Source: Pseudomonadota bacterium
GTDB taxonomy: Bacteria; Pseudomonadota; Gammaproteobacteria; Burkholderiales; Burkholderiaceae_E
DNA: 37,788 bases
Assembly: GCA_029779435.1 (NCBI GenBank)
Contig: JAKPAM010000228.1
Location: 1 to 37,788, forward strand
Direction of reading: 5' to 3'
Shown here: positions 23,879 through 31,757 of the stretch, in pieces
How positions within the stretch are numbered: position 1 is the first letter of the stretch
Layout: each line of letters opens with the position of its first letter
Position numbers and translations under genes: made by a program
Notes under the pieces: model-generated
Seen by the model: the letters and a program-made list of their open reading frames with translations, nothing else
Databases searched by the model: none
What the model was told of the DNA's origin: nothing

Positions 23879-25434
23879 GCCGATGTCGGTTCCGTTGAAG
23901 CGGGCGCCGTGACGGCGTCCCTCAGTGCCAGGCCGAGCAGGCCTTCTTCCGAAGCGTCGACGGCCGGTACGTCGCCGACGATCGCGCCATTGCGCACGAC
24001 CATGATCCGGTCGCATAACCCGATCAGTTCGAGCAGGTCGCCCGAGACGACCAGGACGGTGCCGCCGTCTTCGGTGAACTGGCGCAGCAGCGCGTAGATC
24101 TCGGACTTGGCGCCGACGTCGACGCCGCGCGTCGGCTGTTCGACCAGCAGGATGTTGACGCCCGCGGCCAGCCAGCGCCCGAGCATGACCTTCTGCTGGT
24201 TGCCGCCGGACAGCGATCCGACGATGTCGCCGATCTCACCGCGCAAGCGCATCCGCTGCGTGATGTCCTGCACGAGCTTCGTGTCCCGCGGTGCGCGCTG
24301 CCACAGGCTCGACCCGCGCAGCGGACCGAGCCAGACGTTGTCCTGCACCGACAGATCCAGATAAAGCCCCTCGGACTTCCGGTCCTCGGGGATCAGCGCG
24401 ATGCCGTCCCGCACCATCCTGATCGGGCCATGGCTCGGGTCGACCCGGATGCGCCGCCCCTGGGTGTCGGTCACGTCGATCTCGGCCGTGGTGGGGGCGA
24501 TGACGCCGGCCAGCGAGCGGATGATCTCTCGCTGGCCATGGCCTTCCAATCCCGCGATGCCGACGATCTCGCCCTGCATCAATCGAAACGCGATGCGGGG
24601 TAAGGACGGCGTCGGCTGCAACCGCGCGACGTCGATCGCGATGGTTTGCGTGGATAGCGTCCGCCTCGGCGGGAACAGCGCCTTCAGATCGCGGCCCACC
24701 ATCAGCTTGACCAGCTGGTCTTCGGTCAGATCCTTCGCCGGTCGTGTCGCGACCCATGCCCCGTCCTTGAGGACGGTCACGGTGTCGCAGAACCGGAAGA
24801 TCTCTTCGAGCCGATGGCTGATGTAGAACACCAGCGCGCCATCGGCCTTGAGTTTCCGCAGCAGCCGCTCGAGCGTGTCGACCTCTGCGCGGTTCAGCGG
24901 CGCCGTCGGCTCGTCGAAGATGAAGACGCGCGCCGACGTCATCAGCCCCTTGGCGATCTCGAGCAGTTGGCGTTCGGCGATCGACAGCGTCTCGCACAAC
25001 TGATCGGGGTCCAGTCCGATGCCGGCGCGCTGCAATACTTCCTGCGCGCGTGCCCGCGACGTGCGGTGGTCGATCAGGCCGAACCGGCGGGGCTCGCGGC
25101 CCAGGCACAGGTTCTCCGCCACCGTCAGGTTGGGCAGCACCGTCAGTTCCTGGAAGACGGTGGACACGCCCGCCGCCCGTGCCTGGGCGGGCGTCGCCAG
25201 GTGAACCTCGGCGCCATCGATGAGGATCGATCCCTGGTCGGCCTGGTGGACGCCGGCCAGCAGCTTCATCAGCGTCGATTTGCCCGCGCCGTTCTCGCCG
25301 GTGACGGCGTGGATCGAGCCGGCATGGCCGTCGACGGAGACGTTCGACAAGGCCTGCGTCTTGCCGAAGGCCTTCGATACGCCACGGACCGACACCCGGA
25401 TCGACGGGTGGGCGGCGGTTGCGGAGGTCGTCAT
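23875..25434 (-). CDS. Sugar-type ABC transporter ATP-binding protein (RbsA-like, double domain)
   Basis: A 519-residue protein with two fused ATPase domains, the standard size for RbsA/XylG/MglA. Domain 1 has Walker A GENGAGKST (46-54), signature-like LSIAERQ and Walker B FIFDEPTAP (171-179). Domain 2 has the degenerate Walker A typical of this family (GLEGHGQRE), a canonical signature LSGGNQQK (408-415), but Walker B reads ILLVEQPTRGVD (428-439): the usual Asp-Glu is Glu-Gln, so the catalytic Glu of that site is missing. Import would then rest on one active site. It lies between the binding-protein gene (10 bases away) and the first permease (four-base overlap). Confidence 0.93.
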   Translation of the reverse strand: MTTSATAAHPSIRVSVRGVSKAFGKTQALSNVSVDGHAGSIHAVTGENGAGKSTLMKLLAGVHQADQGSILIDGAEVHLATPAQARAAGVSTVFQELTVLPNLTVAENLCLGREPRRFGLIDHRTSRARAQEVLQRAGIGLDPDQLCETLSIAERQLLEIAKGLMTSARVFIFDEPTAPLNRAEVDTLERLLRKLKADGALVFYISHRLEEIFRFCDTVTVLKDGAWVATRPAKDLTEDQLVKLMVGRDLKALFPPRRTLSTQTIAIDVARLQPTPSLPRIAFRLMQGEIVGIAGLEGHGQREIIRSLAGVIAPTTAEIDVTDTQGRRIRVDPSHGPIRMVRDGIALIPEDRKSEGLYLDLSVQDNVWLGPLRGSSLWQRAPRDTKLVQDITQRMRLRGEIGDIVGSLSGGNQQKVMLGRWLAAGVNILLVEQPTRGVDVGAKSEIYALLRQFTEDGGTVLVVSGDLLELIGLCDRIMVVRNGAIVGDVPAVDASEEGLLGLALRDAVTAPASTEPTSA

Positions 25435-25444
25435 GCCGCGCGCG

Positions 25445-26509
25445 TCACTTGGCGAACATCTTGCGCAGCGTCTCGTCCGGCAGGCTGGACGGGATCCAGT
25501 ACGCGTCGCTCAGGTCCGGGCGATAGTACTTGTCGAGCGTTTCCTGCGTGACCGGCGCCGGCGACGAGAAGTACTTGCGGTACATCGGCTTGCCTTCGAG
25601 CAGCGCGACCGAAGCCCGGATCCAGGCGGCGCCCATCGCCGGCGGGAACAGCGGCGCCACGGCCTTGACACCCGTTTCCTTCCAGATCCGCAGGAAGCCG
25701 TTGTTGCCCTCGCCGGTCACGGGCACCAGCGGCTTGCCGGTTTCCTTGAACACGTCGATGCACGCGCGGGTCATTTCGGCGCCGGCGAACCAGATGCCGT
25801 CGACCGGCTGGCCCGACAGCACGAGGTTCTCGCACAACTGCTTGCTCTTGGCGTAGTTGTAGTCGCCGTAGACCTCCGACGTCACCTTCAGGCCGCAGGC
25901 GTCGGCCTCCTTGCGAAAGCCTTCGTAGCGCAGCTTTTCCTCATCGGAGCCGGCCGGGCCGCGGAATGCCCAGACCTTGCCCTTGCCATTGAGGGTCTTG
26001 CACAGGAACTCGCCGCCCGGCTTGCCCAGGCCTCGTCCGGCGCCGCCGATCTGGATCGTCGACTGGGTGTCACCGGCGAACGCGCCGAAGGTAATGACCG
26101 GGATGCCGCGCTCGCGCGCCTTCTCGATCATCGGCTTCGCGACGGCTTCGGAGATCGGGATAATGATCAGCAGATCGACCTTCTTCGCGATCAGGTCTTC
26201 GATGTCGGAGACCTGCTTGGCGGGCTTGCCGTCGGCTTCCGCGAACAGGAACTCGCTGATGTTCGGATGGCGCCCGGCCTCGGTCCTCATCTCCTGCACC
26301 GTCTGGACGATCCAGGAGTTGGTGACCCGCGAGAACGAGACGCCGATGCGCCATGGCGCGGCTTTCTTGAATTCGTTGGCCTTGGTCATCTCGGTCGTGG
26401 TCGGACTAAGGAGCCCGTCGGGCAACAGTTCGACGTCCGCGGCGAGGGTGGTCGAGGCGACGGCCGACAGGCTCGCGGCGAACAGAGCGGCTTTCCAGAG
26501 TCTGGACAA
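25445..26509 (-). CDS. Periplasmic sugar-type substrate-binding protein
   Basis: A 354-residue protein starting at TTG 26509; AGGAG lies 6 bases before it and the result is a proper signal peptide (SRLWKAALFAASLSAVAST, cleaved after TLA, about residue 23), while no ATG is available nearby. The mature part has the two-lobed peripla_BP_4 fold: PWRIGVSFSRVTNSWIVQTV, then LIAKKVDLLIIIPIS and GIPVITFGAF. Three or more Cys in the mature part may form disulfides. It catches the solute in the periplasm and delivers it to the downstream ATPase and permeases. Sequence details do not point to ribose, xylose or inositol in particular. The alpha/beta hydrolase gene ends 44 bases upstream, so it may share the transcript. 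Confidence 0.88.
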   Translation of the reverse strand: MSRLWKAALFAASLSAVASTTLAADVELLPDGLLSPTTTEMTKANEFKKAAPWRIGVSFSRVTNSWIVQTVQEMRTEAGRHPNISEFLFAEADGKPAKQVSDIEDLIAKKVDLLIIIPISEAVAKPMIEKARERGIPVITFGAFAGDTQSTIQIGGAGRGLGKPGGEFLCKTLNGKGKVWAFRGPAGSDEEKLRYEGFRKEADACGLKVTSEVYGDYNYAKSKQLCENLVLSGQPVDGIWFAGAEMTRACIDVFKETGKPLVPVTGEGNNGFLRIWKETGVKAVAPLFPPAMGAAWIRASVALLEGKPMYRKYFSSPAPVTQETLDKYYRPDLSDAYWIPSSLPDETLRKMFAK

Positions 26510-26553
26510 GGGAGTCTCCTGGTGATGGGGTAAGGGGACGAACGATCGTGGAA

Positions 26554-27426
26554 TCAGCGCGAAGCCTGGTCGATGACGCGATCGAACCAGGCGATCAGGT
26601 TCGCGACCACTTCTTCGCGGTTCAGTTCGTTCAGCGGCTCGTGGCGCGCGCCGCCGTAGACGTGCGTGGAGACGTCGGTGAAGCCGAAGGCGCGATAGCG
26701 GGCGGCCAGCGGATCGAACCACGCGAGGAACCAGTTGACCGGATCCCGATCGCCGGTGATCAAGGCGATCGGAAGATCCCGTCGGACGCGTTGGTACGAG
26801 GCGGCTTCCGCGGTGCGCGGCGCGTCGGCATACATCGATGCCTGCGAGGCGGGCGTCAACGTGAAGCCGCACAGCGGATCGGCGAGATAAGCGTCGACGG
26901 TCGCCTCGTCGCGGCTCAGCCAGTCGGCGTCGGTGCGGGGATTGTCGAGCCTGGCCAGGAAGTCCGTCGCCAGGGCGCCCGATTTCGCGGGATCGCGCAG
27001 GTCGACGGCGGCGGTGCCGCACAACACCAGGCCATCGATCAGGGCCGAGTGATCGAGCAGGTAGTACTGGGCAGCGAACGAACCCATGCTGTGACCGAAC
27101 AGCAGGACCGCTTGCCCGGGATGTTTCCGCCGGATCTCCTGGCTGACGATCGCCATGTCATCGACGACCGCGGGAAAGCCGCGCGGGCCGAAGTCGCCGA
27201 GTCGTCCGGCATCGAGCGCGGATTGCCCGTGCCCGCGGTGGTCGGTGACGTAGACGCCATAGCCGGCGCGAGCCAGCGCCTGGGCGAAAGGCCGATAGCG
27301 TCCGCCGTGTTCTCCGCGGCCGTGCGCGATCTGGATCTGCGCTTTCGGCCGGCGATCGGGCATCCACGAGACTCCGTGAATCGTATGCCCGTCCGGGGAG
27401 GTGATCGTGAATGCGGCTTCCGGCAT
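26554..27426 (-). CDS. Alpha/beta hydrolase, monoacylglycerol-lipase-like
   Basis: A 290-residue cytoplasmic hydrolase beginning at ATG 27426 (MPEAAFTITSPDG), preceded by GAGGGA; the open frame extends upstream but without similarity. The serine-hydrolase nucleophile is S113 in FGHSMGS, the oxyanion region is IAHGRGEHGGRY, and the other triad members fit ITGDRDPVN (Asp) and GGARHEPLNE (His). The pattern matches the lysophospholipase/monoglyceride lipase group (COG2267). It is the first gene of the minus-strand run leading into the ABC importer, 44 bases ahead of the binding-protein gene, so it may cleave an ester related to the imported compound; that link is inference. Confidence 0.88.
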   Translation of the reverse strand: MPEAAFTITSPDGHTIHGVSWMPDRRPKAQIQIAHGRGEHGGRYRPFAQALARAGYGVYVTDHRGHGQSALDAGRLGDFGPRGFPAVVDDMAIVSQEIRRKHPGQAVLLFGHSMGSFAAQYYLLDHSALIDGLVLCGTAAVDLRDPAKSGALATDFLARLDNPRTDADWLSRDEATVDAYLADPLCGFTLTPASQASMYADAPRTAEAASYQRVRRDLPIALITGDRDPVNWFLAWFDPLAARYRAFGFTDVSTHVYGGARHEPLNELNREEVVANLIAWFDRVIDQASR

Positions 27427-27585
27427 GGTCCCTCGTGATCCGTGTCTCTCGTCGTGGCGTCGCGCGTGCATCGGCGCCGCGCGCTGGACGTCTCCCGCGA
27501 CGGCCGATGCGATACCTCGCCTGACGCTGCGGGGTGATGGCTGACGAATGTTGACGTTCGCGCGAGGCCGTATTCTAGGCGAAAA

Positions 27586-27631
27586 CAAACGAAAGGAAAT
27601 GGTTTTTTGTAAGGTCTATTTTGTTCGTTTG
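27586..27631. promoter_or_regulatory. AT-rich island with 8-bp inverted repeat upstream of the hydrolase/ABC operon
   Basis: CAAACGAA (27586-27593) and TTCGTTTG (27624-27631) are exact inverted repeats 38 bases apart in the most AT-rich part of the 513-base gap 27427-27939. On the minus strand a TAGAAT hexamer (27572-27577) lies just downstream, a possible -10, though no good -35 was seen. It could be a regulator site for the operon starting at 27426. The rest of the gap up to about 27770 shows nothing recognisable. Confidence 0.35.
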
Positions 27632-27770
27632 GGTTCATAAATCGCAAAAACCGCTTCGGCTCGTGCATCGAATGGGGGAGACGAGGCCAAACGCGGGAGC
27701 GGATACGCCACGGACGGGCACGATGCGGCCGTGCGGCGGCAACGCGGGTGCGCAGCGGATATCCCCGTTC

Positions 27771-27922
27771 CAAAGGGAGGGAACGAGAACGAGGGGGGAA
27801 TGGTGAAAGCGGGAGCGCGAGGACGAGAAGGAAGCGAGAACCAAGGAGACGAGGAAACCGGAGAGCGAGGGATGGGGCGCCAACGGTGGCGCTCTTCGGC
27901 GGCCCTCCAGGGCTCCTGGAGG
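27771..27922 (-). terminator. Hairpins plus C-rich/G-poor tract after folA, possible Rho-dependent terminator
   Basis: Beyond the folA stop, the minus-strand RNA first forms a perfect 8-bp hairpin, CCTCCAGG/CCTGGAGG (27904-27922), then a 6-bp one, GCGCCA/TGGCGC (27877-27892). About 100 bases of pyrimidine-rich, G-poor sequence follow (27771-27872 is about 83% purine on the plus strand by count of 27781-27870). Long C-over-G, unstructured RNA is the usual form of Rho loading sites. No U-run is present. Confidence 0.45.
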
Positions 27923-27939
27923 TTCTCTCGGCGACGGCT

Positions 27940-28467
27940 TCAGCGGCGCCGGTATTCGGTGATCGTGAAGGCGGTTCCGTTGGCCGAGGTTCGCGGGTCG
28001 CGGGAGGACACTTCCCAGATGGCCGGGTCGACGAATGGAAACCACGTGTCGCCCGTGGGTGCCAGGTCCACCTCGGTGAGCAGCAATCGGTCGGCCCGCG
28101 GCATCGCCAGCGCATAGATCTGCGCGCCGCCGGCGATGAAGGTCTGGTCGCGGCCCAGCGCGGCCGCTCGTGACAGCGCGTCGTCGAGGTCGGCTGCGCG
28201 CTGGCAGCCGGCGTGCGACCACTGGGCATCCCGGCTGATGACGATCGTCTCGCGGCCCGGCAGCGGCCGTCCGATCGCATCGAAGGTCTTGCGGCCCATG
28301 ACCAGCACCTGGCCCATCGTCGCGGCCTTGAAGTGCTTCAGTTCCTCCGGCAGGTGCCAGGGCATCGCGTTGTCGGCGCCGATCACGCCGTTGCGCGCGC
28401 GCGCGGCGATCAGCGTGACGCAAGGGCGGCGGGTGGGGGCGTCGATGCGCGTCGAGGAGGAGTTCAT
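27940..28467 (-). CDS. folA: Dihydrofolate reductase
   Basis: A 175-residue enzyme that reduces dihydrofolate to tetrahydrofolate with NADPH. Recognisable parts are ARNGVIGADNAMPWHLPEE (about residues 24-42; the Glu or Asp of the PWHLPEEL helix is the usual proton donor region), VMGRKTFDAIGRPLPGR (NADPH and folate loop) and FIAGGAQIYALAM (the GG-x-x-[IL]Y cofactor site). The N-terminus carries about 15 extra residues before the first strand (CVTLIAARA), and a later start could be used. It lies 36 bases after thyA on the same strand, the common thyA-folA pairing in which FolA regenerates the folate oxidised by ThyA. Confidence 0.95.
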   Translation of the reverse strand: MNSSSTRIDAPTRRPCVTLIAARARNGVIGADNAMPWHLPEELKHFKAATMGQVLVMGRKTFDAIGRPLPGRETIVISRDAQWSHAGCQRAADLDDALSRAAALGRDQTFIAGGAQIYALAMPRADRLLLTEVDLAPTGDTWFPFVDPAIWEVSSRDPRTSANGTAFTITEYRRR

Positions 28468-28503
28468 GCGCGGCTCATGGCGGGAAGGCGGCGCCTCGGG
28501 TGC

Positions 28504-29298
28504 TCAGACCGCCACCGGGGCCTTGATGTGCGGATCCGACGTGTAGCCGTCGATCGCGAAGTCCTCGTAGCGGTAGTCGAGGATCGAGGCGGGTCTGCGC
28601 AGCAGTCGCAGCGTCGGCAGCGGATGCGGCTGGCGGCGCAACTGCTCGGCGGCCTGCTCCATGTGGTTCGCGTACAGATGGCAATCGCCGCCGGTCCAGA
28701 TGAAGTCGCCGACGTCCAGGTCGCACTGTTGCGCGACCATGTGCGTGAGCAGCGCATAGGACGCGACGTTGAACGGCACGCCGAGGAAGATGTCCGCGCT
28801 GCGTTGGTACATCTGGCACGACAGCCGGCCATCGGCGACGTAGAACTGGAAGAACGCGTGGCAGGGCGCCAGCGCCATCTTCGGCAGGTCGGCGACGTTC
28901 CAGGCCGACACGATCAGCCGGCGCGAATCGGGGTCGCGGCGGATCCGCTCGACGACGTCGGTGATCTGGTCGATGTGGCCGCCGTCGGCGGTCGGCCAGT
29001 GCCGCCACTGGTAGCCGTAGATCGGGCCGAGTTCGCCGCGCTCGTCGGCCCATTCATCCCAGATGCTGACGCCATGCTCCTTCAGGTACGCGACGTTGGT
29101 CTCGCCCTTGAGGAACCACAGCAGTTCGTGGACGATCGAGCGCAGGTGCAGCTTCTTCGTCGTGACCATCGGGAAGCCTTCGGCCAGGTCGAATCGCATC
29201 TGCCAGCCGAAGACCGACAGCGTGCCCGTGCCGGTGCGGTCCGCCTTCCGGGTGCCACGCTCGTGGACGTGGCGCATCAGGTCGAGGTATTGGCGCAT
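28504..29298 (-). CDS. thyA: Thymidylate synthase
   Basis: A 264-residue ThyA, the same length as the E. coli enzyme, which methylates dUMP to dTMP with methylene-tetrahydrofolate. The nucleophile is Cys146 in [12 protein letters not shown], and [39 protein letters not shown] and the C-terminal IKAPVAV are all conserved. No clear Shine-Dalgarno precedes the ATG, and a TAGAAT hexamer sits only 5 bases upstream of it, so a very short or leaderless transcript is possible. It is followed by folA (36 bases) and preceded on the same strand by gspC (87 bases). Confidence 0.97.
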   Translation of the reverse strand: MRQYLDLMRHVHERGTRKADRTGTGTLSVFGWQMRFDLAEGFPMVTTKKLHLRSIVHELLWFLKGETNVAYLKEHGVSIWDEWADERGELGPIYGYQWRHWPTADGGHIDQITDVVERIRRDPDSRRLIVSAWNVADLPKMALAPCHAFFQFYVADGRLSCQMYQRSADIFLGVPFNVASYALLTHMVAQQCDLDVGDFIWTGGDCHLYANHMEQAAEQLRRQPHPLPTLRLLRRPASILDYRYEDFAIDGYTSDPHIKAPVAV

Positions 29299-29385
29299 GC
29301 GGCATTCTACTGCCGCGGGTCCCCGGCCGTGGTCGTATGGCTGCCGATCCGCGTAGGGGAGGCCTGCCTTTATCGTCGCTCGCCC

Positions 29386-30162
29386 TTATTGCTGGGGCGG
29401 GGCGTTCATGTGGCCGAGCAGCGCATTGGGCTGGCCGCCGATGCCCGGCGGCGGCATCGACGCGTTCGCCGGCACCCCGGACGGCGGGGGCGATGCGAAG
29501 CTTTCCGATAGCGCGAGTCCGGGCGTGACCGAGGCGTCGGAGGAGGGGGACGGAGGCGACCCGGAGGGTATGAGCATCGCGGCGGGCATCGCGGGCGGCG
29601 AAAGTGACGGCGCCGCGGGCGCCGGAGATGCGGGGGGGGCCGGGGAAGCCGGGGGCACCGGGGAGGCGGGGACCGGTGTGATCAGGCCGCTGTCGCGGTT
29701 GCGCCCGACGCCGCTGCTGAGCACCGACAGCGACGGGCGGGCCGGCACGTCGAGCCGATGGCGCGCGCCATCGCGTTCGATCAGCACCTCGTCCTCCGAT
29801 ACCTTGACCAGACGCACGCCCCGCGACAGCGTATCGCCCTCGCCATAAGCGCGCGGCGGCTTGCCATCGAGCGCGAGGATCGCGGCGGCGCGCGTGCGGC
29901 TGGCGGCCAGGCCGATGACCTGGATGTCGGTGACAGTCGGCCCGGGCGTGGATGGGCCGCCGCCGACGCCGAACAGGGTCGCCGCGCCGCGCACGTCGAC
30001 ATTGGCCCGCGGATCGGCGACGACCTCGACCGGGGCGATCGGCGAGGCCGGCGCCAGCAGGACGGTCGCCCAGTGGACGAGGCTCGCGCAGACGGCCAGC
30101 GCGACCAGCACGCTGACGGCGAAAGCGGCGCGGTTGGCGTGCCGGAGTTGAAGGAGGTTCAT
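29386..30162 (-). CDS. gspC: Type II secretion protein GspC, proline-rich, no PDZ domain
   Basis: A 258-residue inner-membrane protein. Residues 1 to about 40 are a short cytoplasmic start and one membrane segment (AAFAVSVLVALAVCASLVHW). The periplasmic homology region follows at about 55-145 (ATLFGVGGG; DIQVIGLAASRTRAAAILALDGKPPRAYGEGD), the part that touches the secretin GspD. Instead of a PDZ domain, the C-terminal half (about 155-258) is Pro/Ala/Ser-rich and likely disordered. GspC links the inner-membrane platform to the outer-membrane secretin. It is transcribed opposite to gspG-D, an arrangement I recall from Burkholderia, with 231 bases between the two starts. Confidence 0.87.
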   Translation of the reverse strand: MNLLQLRHANRAAFAVSVLVALAVCASLVHWATVLLAPASPIAPVEVVADPRANVDVRGAATLFGVGGGPSTPGPTVTDIQVIGLAASRTRAAAILALDGKPPRAYGEGDTLSRGVRLVKVSEDEVLIERDGARHRLDVPARPSLSVLSSGVGRNRDSGLITPVPASPVPPASPAPPASPAPAAPSLSPPAMPAAMLIPSGSPPSPSSDASVTPGLALSESFASPPPSGVPANASMPPPGIGGQPNALLGHMNAPPQQ

Positions 30163-30258
30163 AGACAGGCATTAAATCACGGTCTGCCGTCCGTCCGTCG
30201 GTCATCGTCGACTGTCCGGCCGCCCGAGGGGCCGAACGGTCGGTCGAGCGGACCCCGC

Positions 30259-30267
30259 TGGTATCAT
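30259..30267 (+). promoter_or_regulatory. Candidate extended -10 promoter for gspG operon
   Basis: TG-G-TATCAT (30259-30267) is an extended -10 type element, 126 bases before gspG, in the divergent gspC-gspG gap. No matching -35 was found, which extended -10 promoters can lack. Otherwise the gap is GC-rich with no clear operator. Confidence 0.3.
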
Positions 30268-30393
30268 AGGCCGACCAGCCAACCCCGGAACGCCGCGTCG
30301 ACGCCCGTCATCCGGCCGGGCATCCGCGCGCCCGAGCGCCAGCCTGCCCGCCAATCCGTCCTCGCCGTTCCGACTCGCCCAGCCCGATACAGC

Positions 30394-30843
30394 ATGCACA
30401 GCAAGCACTCGACGCGCGCCCCGTCACGGCGGCACGCCGGCTTCACGTTGATCGAAGTCATGGTCGTCATCGTGATTCTCGGCGTCCTGGCCGCCCTGGT
30501 CGTTCCGCGCGTGATGAACCGCCCCGACGAAGCCCGCGTCACGGCGGCCAAACAGGACATGGCGCAGATCATGCAAGCGCTCAAACTGTACCGCCTGGAC
30601 AACGGTCGCTATCCGACGACCGAGCAGGGGCTGCAGTCCCTGGTGACCAAGCCGACGCTCGAACCCGTTCCCAACAACTGGAAGTCCTACCTCGACCGGA
30701 CCCCGATGGATCCCTGGGGCAAGCCTTACCAGTACCTGAACCCCGGCGTGCGGATGGAGGTCGATGTGTTCAGTTTCGGCGCCGACGGCCAGACCGGCGG
30801 CACCGGCGTCGACGCCGACATCGGATCATGGGGCAACAACTGA
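30394..30843 (+). CDS. gspG: Type II secretion major pseudopilin GspG
   Basis: A 149-residue prepilin starting at ATG 30394. The peptidase site is HAG|FTLIEVMVVIVILG, cut after Gly16, with Glu at +5 and a long hydrophobic helix that serves as membrane anchor and pilus core. The rest is the GspG signature: RVTAAKQDMAQIMQALKLYRLD, YPTTEQGLQSLV, and the C-terminal calcium-binding loop GADGQTGGTGVDADIGSW. As the most abundant pseudopilin it forms the piston-like fibre that drives export. It is the first gene of the plus-strand gsp run, with 42 bases before gspH. Confidence 0.97.
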   Translation: MHSKHSTRAPSRRHAGFTLIEVMVVIVILGVLAALVVPRVMNRPDEARVTAAKQDMAQIMQALKLYRLDNGRYPTTEQGLQSLVTKPTLEPVPNNWKSYLDRTPMDPWGKPYQYLNPGVRMEVDVFSFGADGQTGGTGVDADIGSWGNN

Positions 30844-30885
30844 CGGGCCGCGTGGACCTCCGTCCGGCGCGTGCTCGCTCGATCC

Positions 30886-31356
30886 ATGGATGAACGGGCT
30901 GCCGGTCGGCCCGGCCGCGCACGCGGCTTCACGCTGATCGAGCTGATGGTCGTGCTGGTCGTGATCGGCATCGCGCTGGCGCTGGTGTCGGTCAACGGGC
31001 TGCCCGGCTCGCGAGAGGGCCTGCGCTACGAGACCGAACGTCTCGCGCAATTGCTGGTCGTGGCTCGCGAGGAAGCGCAGGTGCGCGGGGCGCCGATCCG
31101 CCTGGACATCGACGATCGCCGTTATCGTTTCCTGATCCTGCGCAACCGCGAATGGCAGCCGCTGCTCGACGACGCGATGCTGCGCGAGCGGGTCTGGGAC
31201 GAAAGCACCCGGATCGGCCTGAACCGTGTCGACGGCCTGCGCACGATCGAGTTCGGCCGGGAGGCCGTCGACTCGCCGTTCGTGTTGTCGCTGGCGCGCG
31301 GTGGCGCGCAGCACGCGATCCTGGCCAACGGGCTGGGAACCTTCGAGGTGCAATGA
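30886..31356 (+). CDS. gspH: Type II secretion minor pseudopilin GspH
   Basis: A 156-residue prepilin. ATG 30886 is preferred; an in-frame GTG at 30871 would add five residues. The cleavage site is RARG|FTLIELMVVLVVIGIALALV after Gly14 with Glu at +5. The body has the GspH features YETERLAQLLVVAREEAQVRGAPI and a beta-rich C-terminal part. GspH is a minor pseudopilin near the fibre tip. Its stop overlaps the gspI ATG by four bases, indicating coupled translation. Confidence 0.93.
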   Translation: MDERAAGRPGRARGFTLIELMVVLVVIGIALALVSVNGLPGSREGLRYETERLAQLLVVAREEAQVRGAPIRLDIDDRRYRFLILRNREWQPLLDDAMLRERVWDESTRIGLNRVDGLRTIEFGREAVDSPFVLSLARGGAQHAILANGLGTFEVQ

Positions 31357-31757
31357 CGATGCGAGGCGGCATCCGGTCCCGGCCGATGCGCGCGTCGGGG
31401 CGCGTCGGCGGCTTCACGCTGATCGAAGTGCTCGTCGCGCTGACGATCATCGGCGTCGCGCTGATGGCGTCGATCCGCGCGACCGGTTCGCTGGCCACCA
31501 GCAGCGAGGAACTGCGGCTGCGGACGCTGGCGATGTGGAGCGCCGACAACCGGCTGGCGATGGTCAGGATCCAGGCCGAGCAGTTGCCGCTGGGCCGGCG
31601 CACGTTCGATTGCAGCCAGATGGGCGTGCCGCTCAGTTGCCAGGAAGAAGTGCTGGCGACACCGAACCAGCTTTTTCGCCAGGTCATCGTGACGGTCGTC
31701 GATCCGCGCGACAACCATCGCCTGGCCCGGCTGGTCGCGTTCCCGGGGCGGCTATGA
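31353..31757 (+). CDS. gspI: Type II secretion minor pseudopilin GspI
   Basis: A 134-residue prepilin beginning in an ATGA overlap with gspH. The site is RVGG|FTLIEVLVALTIIGVALMA after Gly20 with Glu at +5, followed by the GspI-type stretch LRTLAMWSADNRLAMVRI and two Cys (in FDCSQ and LSCQE) that may pair in the periplasm. GspI nucleates the tip complex with GspJ and GspK. Its stop overlaps the gspJ ATG by four bases. Confidence 0.93.
   Translation: MTMRGGIRSRPMRASGRVGGFTLIEVLVALTIIGVALMASIRATGSLATSSEELRLRTLAMWSADNRLAMVRIQAEQLPLGRRTFDCSQMGVPLSCQEEVLATPNQLFRQVIVTVVDPRDNHRLARLVAFPGRL

Noticed and set aside
27731..28173. Two plus-strand frames of 128 and 141 codons upstream of and across folA
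   Set aside because: They overlap folA in antisense, are Arg/Gly/Glu-rich because of the purine tract and have no recognisable domain.
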